Source: Aestuariivita sp. (GTDB lineage: Bacteria > Pseudomonadota > Alphaproteobacteria > Rhodobacterales > Rhodobacteraceae). Taken from it: a stretch of DNA of 40,990 bases. Within the stretch, counting starts at the first letter, position 1. Each line of letters starts with the position of its first letter. The stretch is from contig JAPORY010000121.1 in NCBI GenBank assembly GCA_026709985.1, positions 1 through 40,990 of the forward strand, read 5' to 3'. Shown here piece by piece: positions 7,841 to 15,153 of this stretch. Under the pieces are notes generated by a model. The model did no database searches. It was given only the letters and a program-made list of their open reading frames with translations, and was not told where the DNA came from. Both the position numbers and the translations under genes were made by a program.

Positions 7841-8613
7841 TAGGTCTCCCGAACCGAACGACCATCAAGCTTTCCTAAAGCACCATCCAGCCAGCGCATA
7901 AATCCCTCAGGTTCGCGTGCTACCGGCACTAGTAATGGCGCCAACACATCAATCTGCTCGTCGAAATGGTCCTTCGTCCGTGGCGGTAAGTACTTGTTGA
8001 CGGGACGAGTTTCTTGCTCGGCCATCAAATCAATACCACCACGTTCCGATATTAGGGCTGAGACATTGCTATCAGGATCCGCGAAATCACCAAAATGCCG
8101 TGCTCCCGCCGGGCAAGTGCGCACACATGCGGGCTCACGGTCCTCAATCGACAAGTTCTCATTATAGATTCGATCAACGCACAGGGTGCACTTCTTCATC
8201 ACACGCTCGGCCGCGTCCATCTCACGCGCCCCATAAGGACAGGCCCAAGCACATAGTCCGCAGCCGATACAATCGTCCTCATGTACAAGAACAATTCCGT
8301 CCTCAACACGCTTATAAGAAGCACCAGTCGGACAAACGGTAACACAGGGAGCGTCTTCACAATGCAGACATGATTTCGGAAGGTGAAAGACTTGCGCCTC
8401 GCCGCTGTCGGGCAAGACTTCATAAGAATGCACCCGATTGAGAAATGTTCCTGAAGGGGCCTCACCATAAGGATTCTGGTCAGACAATGGCGCACCGTAA
8501 TGCTCAGTGTTCCAGCCCTTGCAGGCGATCACGCAGGCATGACAACCGACGCAAGTATCAAGATCAATGACCAAACCAAGCTTTCGATCCGTATGGGTTG
8601 GCAATGAAGTCAT
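7840..8613 (-). CDS. soeB: Sulfite dehydrogenase iron-sulfur subunit SoeB
   Basis: A 257-residue ferredoxin-like electron-transfer subunit with four cysteine clusters: CVGCHACVIACKGWN (Cys21, 24, 27, 31), CEDAPCVTVCPTGASYK, CIGCGLCAWACPYGAREMD and CTLCVDRI with a later CVRTCPAGARHFGD. These bind four [4Fe-4S] clusters that link the SoeA molybdopterin site to SoeC. There is no signal peptide, consistent with a cytoplasmic-side enzyme. The ATG at 8613 gives MTSLPT; the Shine-Dalgarno is weak. It directly precedes soeC, but is unusually separated from soeA by 419 bp. Confidence 0.9.
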   Translation of the reverse strand: MTSLPTHTDRKLGLVIDLDTCVGCHACVIACKGWNTEHYGAPLSDQNPYGEAPSGTFLNRVHSYEVLPDSGEAQVFHLPKSCLHCEDAPCVTVCPTGASYKRVEDGIVLVHEDDCIGCGLCAWACPYGAREMDAAERVMKKCTLCVDRIYNENLSIEDREPACVRTCPAGARHFGDFADPDSNVSALISERGGIDLMAEQETRPVNKYLPPRTKDHFDEQIDVLAPLLVPVAREPEGFMRWLDGALGKLDGRSVRET

Positions 8614-8826
8614 GCATTCATCATCAATTAGACCACAACATTATAGACACACCTGCGGCTTCAGAAACCAAAATATCAAGCTTTGCGTCGTCCGCTAGTC
8701 TAACTTTGGAAGCACTGGCACAAAGCAAGATTGAACGAAGCCGCGAAGCATCGTCGATAGCAAGTTTTTCATTAGTGGAAAAGTAATTTTGGTCTTCGGG
8801 CATCAATCGTAAAATTCACGTTTTCA

Positions 8827-9036
8827 TCAATAGTTTTCCCGAGACAGGAGCCCCGAAATGAGCAAGCAAAACCAGTATCGCATTCTACGGTCAATCTCCG
8901 TTACAATTGGTAGCCGAACAAAGTCCTCAAGATAATAGCAGATTTTCACGTCGCAACAGTCGCAAATATTCGTGAATCCCCTGCTTTCGCCTTTCTCAGC
9001 ATCGGCTAAATGCCAATCGAATGCGAATACTTTCAT
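8827..9036 (-). CDS. Possible small ORF coupled to the end of soeA, unknown
   Basis: A 69-codon frame starts at an ATG that overlaps the soeA stop by 4 nt (ATGA) and contains the cysteine-rich stretch NICDCCDVKICYYLED and a hydrophobic end (YWFCLLISGLL). The overlap is what a real downstream gene would show, but I recognise no family. Between it and soeB (8614-8826) a second open frame (8624-8806, about 60 codons) also has no match. Canonical soeA and soeB are usually adjacent, so this gap is either inserted novel genes or decayed DNA. Confidence 0.3.
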   Translation of the reverse strand: MKVFAFDWHLADAEKGESRGFTNICDCCDVKICYYLEDFVRLPIVTEIDRRMRYWFCLLISGLLSRENY

Positions 9037-11870
9037 TTATCGCTGGTCCATTTCAGTTCTGACGGTCCAAGCCCTACGGGCGATTTCATAACAGAAAAAG
9101 TCGGCCGGGCTTCACTGCGATGCTCTGCTTTTTCAATTTTTACACGAAGATCAAACCATGCCGCCTGACCAGTGATCGGATCAGAATTCGCCCAACGTAA
9201 ACCATCGCCTTTAGCAGGTAGAAGTTCATGAATCAAATGATTGAGCAAGAAGCCTTTGCGTGTCTCAGAAGCCTCAGGCTGTAAGGCCCAGGCTCCCTTA
9301 CGCTTTCCAATCGCGTTCCAAGTCCATACCGTATTGGCATTTAATGCAGCCATACCCGTGACGGATACCGTGATTTCGCCGTGGCTTGATGTTACCCGAA
9401 CCCAGTCCCCGTCTGTAAGATCAAGCTCACGCATTAAAGACAACGGCAGATAGAGTGGGTTCTGGCTGTGAATCTGACGCAGCCAAGCGTTCTGTGTTCC
9501 CCACGAGTGGTACATCGCCATAGGCCTTTGTGTCAGGGCTGCAATTGGGAACTCTGCGGCGGTATGCTCGTCAGTTGCGCCATACCAGATCGGAAAGGGA
9601 TCAAATTTCGACTTAATCTGCTCACGAAGGGCAGCGGGTGGTTGCCGGTCCCCATATCCCTCCGCCGCAAGCTGGAAGCGCCGAAGGGGTTCGAGATATA
9701 AATTAAACAGATATGGTTGCGGGCTGTCATAGAGGCCTAAATCTACCGCCCATTTTTGATAGTCAACATTCCAAGGCTTGTAGTACTGTGCAACAGGCGG
9801 AATCAAGGTTTGCCAAAATCCGCCATTCTTGACGTATTCATCCAGTTGTTTTGGATTTGGCTTACCGCGCCCCCCACGAGTTGCGTTCTCGTCTTCGCCC
9901 TCGTTCACCTCCGAACATCGCCAACCAGCGAGCGGACCGATTCCGGGTTTGCGCTGATGATAAACCATATAGTCGGCGTAATCACGATATAACGGCTCGC
10001 CATCCGCCGTCACGAAGCCCGGTAGTTTTAGACGATTCGCCAGTTGAATGAGAACGGTTTGAAATCCCCTTACCTCACGGTCCGGCTCAACGACCGGCCA
10101 TCGAATCGCGTCAGCTGCGCGGTCAGCTTCAGAAATTGGGCGATCCAACAGAGATATGCAATCGTGCCGCTCAAGGTAGGTGGTATCGGGCAAGATCAAG
10201 TCAGCATAGGCCACCATCTCCGAGGAAAAAGCGTCGGAATAGATGATTCGAGGTATGACATATTCACCGTTAGCATCGGTATCTGTCAGCATTTCGATAA
10301 CACTAGGTGTGTTCATCGACGAATTCCACGCCATGTTCGACATATACAAAAAAAGCGTATCGATAGCATACGGATCACCGGCATGGGCGTTCGAAATTAC
10401 CATGTGCAGCAAGCCGTGAACTGAGAGCGGATTTTCCCAAGAGAATGCTTTGTCGACACGGGCGGGAAAACCATCGTCTGCCAGAGCAAGATCTTCAGGA
10501 CCGTGCACAAAGCCAAGATGAGGGCCATTCAGAGAACAATCGCGTTGCGACCGACTATGGGGCTTCGGATGAATCTCGGCTGGCTTTGGATAGGGCGGCT
10601 TGAAGCGAAAGCCTCCCGGCACTTCAACGGTGCCTAATAGAATTTGCAGCAAGTGAATGGCGCGACAAGTCTGAAAGCCATTGGCATGAGCAGAAATTCC
10701 CCGCATCGCGTGAAAAGAAACTGGCCTGCCAATCATTGATTCATGACGATCACCACGGAAGTCTGTCCACCGCTGCTTGATTTCTATTGAGCAGTCAAAA
10801 GCCACCCGTGCTAGCTCGCCTGCAAGTGCTCGAATACGCGCGGCGGGTATCCCGCAGCGCTCGGCTACGGCTGCAGGAGAATAGCAATCACTGAGATATT
10901 TTTCGACTAAAACACTAAAAACAGATTGATGGACGATTTCCTGATCCCGCAGCTCTCCGGCCAAATCTGGAAGAATACCTTTGCGGTCGAATGGGCACGG
11001 TTGGCCAGTGCGTCGATCAATTACGAGAAGTTTGTCATCGTCGTCTCGCAGCAGAAGCCCAAACCCGTCCGACTTGGGATCAGAATTCAACAGACAAGGA
11101 CCGTTGGTGAACCGCGAAAGATAGTTCAAGTCTATCTTACCCGCTTGAAGTAAACAATGAACCACTGACAAAATTAGCAATCCGTCCGTGCCAGGGGTTA
11201 CACTGATCCAATCGTCTGCGATGGCATTATAACCCGTTCGAATCGGATTGATCGCGATTACACGAGCATTACGAGCCTTTAGCTTTGAGAGACCAATCTT
11301 GATCGGGTTGGAGTCATGGTCTTCAGCGACGCCAATGAGAACTAAGAGCTTCGTATGATCCCAGTCTGGCTGACCAAACTCCCAAAAGGACCCGCCCATG
11401 GTGTAGATTCCGGCCGCAGCCATGTTGACAGAGCAAAATCCGCCATGAGCCGCATAATTGGGTGTGCCGAATTTTTCTGCCCAGAAAGACGTAAATGATT
11501 GGCTTTGGTCGCGCCCGGTCATAAACGCAAGTTTTTTTGGAGCCGTTTCCCGAATAGGCGCTAACCAACTCACTGCCAGAGCTAGTGCTTCATCCCAACT
11601 GATCTCTTGAAATTCGCCCGATCCACGAGGGCCAATCCGACGCAACGGCGAACGCAATCGAGCTGGCGAGTTGATTTGCATTATGCCAGCAGACCCTTTG
11701 GCACAGAGCACCCCTCGATTGACAGGATGGTCTCGATTGCCTTCAATGTAAGCAACTTTGCCAGCCTTCAAATGAACATCAATACCGCAGCGGCAGGCGC
11801 ACATGTAACAAGTCGTTTTGCGGACTTCATCAGAAACATGCGGAGATAAATCGACACGGGGTTGGGGCAT
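9033..11870 (-). CDS. soeA: Sulfite dehydrogenase (quinone) catalytic subunit SoeA
   Basis: A 945-residue bis-MGD molybdopterin oxidoreductase. The N-terminus binds a [4Fe-4S] cluster through Cys21, Cys24, Cys28 and Cys56 (CYMCACRCG ... GVLCAKG). Segments such as FMTGRDQSQSFTSFWA, YAAHGGFCSVNMAAAGIYTM and GVAEDHDSNPIK agree with SoeA of Rhodobacteraceae and purple sulfur bacteria as I recall them. There is no Tat signal, so the enzyme faces the cytoplasm, as described for SoeABC, which oxidises sulfite to sulfate and gives electrons to quinone. The ATG at 11870 follows GGAG at a spacing of about 9. A polysulfide or thiosulfate reductase subunit is the main alternative, but those normally carry Tat signals. 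Confidence 0.86.
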   Translation of the reverse strand: MPQPRVDLSPHVSDEVRKTTCYMCACRCGIDVHLKAGKVAYIEGNRDHPVNRGVLCAKGSAGIMQINSPARLRSPLRRIGPRGSGEFQEISWDEALALAVSWLAPIRETAPKKLAFMTGRDQSQSFTSFWAEKFGTPNYAAHGGFCSVNMAAAGIYTMGGSFWEFGQPDWDHTKLLVLIGVAEDHDSNPIKIGLSKLKARNARVIAINPIRTGYNAIADDWISVTPGTDGLLILSVVHCLLQAGKIDLNYLSRFTNGPCLLNSDPKSDGFGLLLRDDDDKLLVIDRRTGQPCPFDRKGILPDLAGELRDQEIVHQSVFSVLVEKYLSDCYSPAAVAERCGIPAARIRALAGELARVAFDCSIEIKQRWTDFRGDRHESMIGRPVSFHAMRGISAHANGFQTCRAIHLLQILLGTVEVPGGFRFKPPYPKPAEIHPKPHSRSQRDCSLNGPHLGFVHGPEDLALADDGFPARVDKAFSWENPLSVHGLLHMVISNAHAGDPYAIDTLFLYMSNMAWNSSMNTPSVIEMLTDTDANGEYVIPRIIYSDAFSSEMVAYADLILPDTTYLERHDCISLLDRPISEADRAADAIRWPVVEPDREVRGFQTVLIQLANRLKLPGFVTADGEPLYRDYADYMVYHQRKPGIGPLAGWRCSEVNEGEDENATRGGRGKPNPKQLDEYVKNGGFWQTLIPPVAQYYKPWNVDYQKWAVDLGLYDSPQPYLFNLYLEPLRRFQLAAEGYGDRQPPAALREQIKSKFDPFPIWYGATDEHTAAEFPIAALTQRPMAMYHSWGTQNAWLRQIHSQNPLYLPLSLMRELDLTDGDWVRVTSSHGEITVSVTGMAALNANTVWTWNAIGKRKGAWALQPEASETRKGFLLNHLIHELLPAKGDGLRWANSDPITGQAAWFDLRVKIEKAEHRSEARPTFSVMKSPVGLGPSELKWTSDK

Positions 11871-12609
11871 CTAGCAGATCTCCGAGCAACTATCGCATGC
11901 AACGGAATGCAGATCATTTGGGAAAAAGAGTGATGAGGTCAACAGAGTTTGCCTGCTAGTTGCTGATGCTTCCTCAAGAATTTGATATCCCTTGCTGCGC
12001 ATGGTCATGTCGAAAGTCGTCCGCTCTGATTTCGCAATTGGCACACGATTGGCGTTTCCTATCGCCAAATAAACATTTCATACGCGACCCCCGAGTGTAC
12101 AAACGGTAATCCACCTAACTTACCTCGAAGGTCGCATTGCATAATGATTGAGAATTTAATTCCGGCTTGGGCATAAAATCTGCGCAACTACCGACCGACA
12201 AGTAATCTGCTCCGCATTGCGGGACTCCCTCAATTTACCGACACCATTCTTGTCTCTTTGGCCATTATTCTGACGACAGGGCTAGATCTTGAAAATGACA
12301 GCCTGGTCATTGTTTATTTGGGTCCCACGACAGCGTAACTGAGTCCCCGTTTATTTTAGCGTTAACTGCTAGGCCAAGCAACTCTTGGCAAATTATGTCG
12401 GGCCTCACAAGTGTAAATTGCGGCGCAAGAGACAAACCCTTTCAAAGCCAGCAGACTATAAGCATCCAGAACCTGTGCTTGCGTTTATCGAAATCCACTA
12501 CTTGACAGTTCTGTGTTGAAGGTGTTCGCCTGCGATCTTGCGCAACTCTTCAGTCGTCGCATCGTGGCAAAAACGATCTCTGCAGCGGTAGGAATGATAG
12601 CAAAACCTC
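11871..12609. other. Long gene-poor stretch between soeA and the L,D-transpeptidase gene
   Basis: No recognisable gene. A minus-strand frame (11871-12068, 65 codons) abuts soeA head to tail but has no family match. On the plus strand a 65-codon frame, 12144-12338, is broken by a single TAA after ten codons; it encodes a hydrophobic stretch (FTDTILVSLAIILTTGLDLE) and may be a relic. Just after the L,D-transpeptidase stop (12610), a minus-strand frame ends with CHDATTEELRKIAGEHLQ, also unrecognised. The soeA promoter should lie here, but no clear -35/-10 pair was found. Confidence 0.5.
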
Positions 12610-13104
12610 TCATAAAACAATGAGGCGGCTCGCTTCATTAATCCGTCGTGCGATCCATAGCAAGTGATCTGACCGAAGCGCCACACAACCGGCAGTCGGG
12701 TATCTCGGCCGTCGCCATTGGTGCAAAAAAATTGCCGAGCCATCTCCCTTAATCGGGTCAAAATAATTCCAGTCTAACACAAGAATAAGGTCATAAATCC
12801 GATCACCTCGATACAGACGCTCGCACTGAAACGGGTGCGGCGCTTTGACCAACGAATTATAGTGCGGGTCTCTGGAATCATCTGACCAAAGATCTCTGAA
12901 GGAGATTGGTCGTGCCTTGGGGGTTGGTGACCGCATACGATCGGCTCGAAAAAGAATACCAACGATCGCATGGCACCCTCGTGGTGTTGCGCCATCCCCC
13001 TCAGACTTTTGATCAGTCAATCCACCTCGGCCGATTGAGCATGGCATCCGGCGACCGAGGTACAGCAAACCGGCTTTGGAAACGACGATATCGGTGGGTC
13101 TCAA
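12610..13104 (-). CDS. L,D-transpeptidase (YkuD domain)
   Basis: A 164-residue protein with the short YkuD fold found in many alphaproteobacteria. It has KSEGDGATPRGCH near the N-terminus, and the catalytic region reads IFLHQWRRPRYPTAGCVALR, where the His and the Cys of T.GCVAL are the family's catalytic residues. It would form 3-3 peptidoglycan cross-links or attach proteins to them; no signal peptide is evident. It starts at a TTG that overlaps the ribA stop (TTGA), so it is translationally coupled to ribA. RibA next to this gene is a pairing I have seen in related genomes. Confidence 0.82.
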   Translation of the reverse strand: MRPTDIVVSKAGLLYLGRRMPCSIGRGGLTDQKSEGDGATPRGCHAIVGILFRADRMRSPTPKARPISFRDLWSDDSRDPHYNSLVKAPHPFQCERLYRGDRIYDLILVLDWNYFDPIKGDGSAIFLHQWRRPRYPTAGCVALRSDHLLWIARRINEASRLIVL

Positions 13105-14171
13105 ATCATATGCCCCATCTTGATCGCCTTGGTCTCTAAGTAGGATTGATTATATTGTGTCGGTTTGATTTTTAGGGGGATTTGCTCGGTCACCTTGATC
13201 CCGTTATCCTCAAGAATCTTAATTTTTGCGGGATTATTTGTCAGTAGCCGCACCGCGCCAATTCCCATCGCCTTGAGGATGTTTGCTCCTAAACGAAAAT
13301 CGCGTTCGTCGCTTTCAAAACCGAGGCGATGATTAGCCTCGACAGTATCGAACCCTTGATCTTGCAGGGAATACGCTCGCATCTTGTTTGCCAAGCCAAT
13401 ACCACGCCCCTCTTGATTGAGATATAGCAGGACTCCTTTCTGATCCCCGATCAAATCTAGGGCGGCCCGAAGTTGCGGTCCACAGTCGCACTTTAGGCTG
13501 CCGAGCACATCCCCGGAAAAACAAGCTGAGTGCAGTCGTACAAGTATTGGTAACGAGCGGTCAGGTTTTCCGATTTCGATAGCGTAATGTTCTGAATTGG
13601 CATCTTTCGCTCGATAAACGTGAACGCGACTATTTTCCGCCACCGAGAGCGGCATATGTGCGGAAGCAACCGGATATAGAACGGGGCTTTCTCGAACCGC
13701 AGCCTCCTGCTTTGAGAGGTTAAGGAAGGTCAATTGCTTGAAGGTTGTGCGACAAATTGTTTCTGATACACTAGCGACGAGTGCCGCTGGCAGAAGCTGG
13801 GCCGACTTTACGAGATTGACGGCAATTCGGTTTAGGTCGCTCGCCCCCCCACGCAGCGATTTAAACGGTCCTTTCAACGGCGTCGGTAGGTCAAGAGCGG
13901 GGTTGGCAATTCCCGCGATCCAAGTGAGGTCAGCACTCTTTGGTAGAGCAATGCGAGCAATATCATTATCATACACTCGCGCATTCAGGGTAAGGGCCCG
14001 ACGTGCCGTTATCGTAACGTTAAGATCGGTGCCATTTTGGCGCATCGCCGCGAGTCGTTTATCACTGAGAGTCTCAACGGCGGCAACCAAAATGCTAGAA
14101 GTTTCGTTATGCAAAATGATCGACAGGCCTATCCGTAAGTCAGCGCGGGCGCGCTCGGAAAGTTCGGGCAT
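13101..14171 (-). CDS. ribA: GTP cyclohydrolase II
   Basis: A 356-residue protein. The C-terminal half is RibA: HSACFSGDVLGSLKCDCGPQ carries the three zinc cysteines, YLNQEGRGIGLANKMRAYSL holds the catalytic Tyr and Arg region, and LLTNNPAKIKILEDNGI is conserved. It opens GTP to start riboflavin synthesis. The N-terminal ~160 residues are an extension seen in alphaproteobacterial RibA; no DHBP synthase motifs are visible in it, so this is not a RibBA fusion. The start is uncertain: the ATG at 14171 (MPELSERA) is preferred over a GTG at 14261, since the extra 30 residues do not look conserved. It diverges from the response regulator at 14343. Confidence 0.9.
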   Translation of the reverse strand: MPELSERARADLRIGLSIILHNETSSILVAAVETLSDKRLAAMRQNGTDLNVTITARRALTLNARVYDNDIARIALPKSADLTWIAGIANPALDLPTPLKGPFKSLRGGASDLNRIAVNLVKSAQLLPAALVASVSETICRTTFKQLTFLNLSKQEAAVRESPVLYPVASAHMPLSVAENSRVHVYRAKDANSEHYAIEIGKPDRSLPILVRLHSACFSGDVLGSLKCDCGPQLRAALDLIGDQKGVLLYLNQEGRGIGLANKMRAYSLQDQGFDTVEANHRLGFESDERDFRLGANILKAMGIGAVRLLTNNPAKIKILEDNGIKVTEQIPLKIKPTQYNQSYLETKAIKMGHMI

Positions 14172-14342
14172 TGTCGGGCTTAGGGTCAAATTTGCCTCCA
14201 AGAACTTCAGGCCACCCAACTGCGGCTTGAGCGCTCGACGGGGGCAGCGGACCAAAAACACGCTGATGTTTTTCGTTCATAGACCATTGCCAAGTTAGAG
14301 ATAAAGTTACAATATGTACGAGTAAGTGAGGGAGAAATCACA

Positions 14343-15029
14343 ATGCCGCAAGTCAAAAAAATTCTACTCGTTGATGATGACGATGACATGCGTGAAGCGC
14401 TGAGCGAACAGTTGGTCATGACTGAGGAGTTCGAGGTCATTGAAGAGAAAAACGGCATGGACGCAATGTCACGAGCCAAAAAAGAGGTTTTTGATCTCGT
14501 TATTTTGGATGTTGGTTTGCCCGATACCGATGGTCGGGAACTTTGTCGACTATTGCGCAAGAGGGGGGTAAACTCACCCATTTTGATGTTGACTGGTCAC
14601 AACACTGATGCGGATGCAATCTTGGGCCTCGACTCGGGCGCAAATGATTATGTCCTCAAGCCCTTCAAATTTCCAGTCCTCTTGGCACGTGTACGTGCAC
14701 AATTGCGTCAATATGAGCAATCCGAGGAGGCGGTGTTTTCGCTGGGACCATATACTTTTCGTCCCTCAATGAAAATGCTTATCTCGAAGAATGACGAAAA
14801 GATTCGGTTGACAGAAAAAGAGACCAGCATCCTAAAATTCCTCATTCGATCAAAAGATAGTATCGTTCCACGCGATGTCTTATTGCATGAGGTCTGGGGC
14901 TACAACGCGAGCGTCACCACCCATACGCTAGAGACACATGTATATCGACTGCGCCAGAAGATTGAACTTGATCCGTCAAATGCCCGTCTTCTCGTGACAG
15001 AGTCGGGAGGCTATCGCCTCGCGCTCTAA
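14343..15029 (+). CDS. OmpR/PhoB-type response regulator, orphan
   Basis: A 228-residue regulator. The receiver domain has acidic residues Asp11-Asp15 (LLVDDDDDMREAL), phosphoacceptor Asp56 (ILDVGLPDTDG), switch residue in LMLTGH and Lys in YVLKPFKFP. The C-terminal winged helix (about 135-228) has LTEKETSILKFLI, VPRDVLLHEVWGYN and THTLETHVYRLRQKIE. No histidine kinase gene is adjacent, so the partner is unknown. It is divergent from ribA, with about 170 bp for both promoters. The target genes cannot be read from the sequence. Confidence 0.92.
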   Translation: MPQVKKILLVDDDDDMREALSEQLVMTEEFEVIEEKNGMDAMSRAKKEVFDLVILDVGLPDTDGRELCRLLRKRGVNSPILMLTGHNTDADAILGLDSGANDYVLKPFKFPVLLARVRAQLRQYEQSEEAVFSLGPYTFRPSMKMLISKNDEKIRLTEKETSILKFLIRSKDSIVPRDVLLHEVWGYNASVTTHTLETHVYRLRQKIELDPSNARLLVTESGGYRLAL

Positions 15030-15153
15030 GCGAACTTTGCACGTTGTTGTCGCGAGATTGTGCGGCGCAGACAATGAATTGCGACGATGTCGTAACTGCT
15101 CAGATGATCCGCGTAATGCGAAGCGCGATTACACTCTGGCCGAATCGTTCAGC

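Noticed and set aside
8624-8806. 60-codon ORF directly upstream of soeB
   Set aside because: No ribosome-binding site or family match; mentioned only within the soeA-soeB gap finding.
9033-11870. Polysulfide, thiosulfate or DMSO reductase catalytic subunit
   Set aside because: No Tat signal peptide, and sequence segments agree with SoeA. Periplasmic reductases of this superfamily carry a twin-arginine leader.
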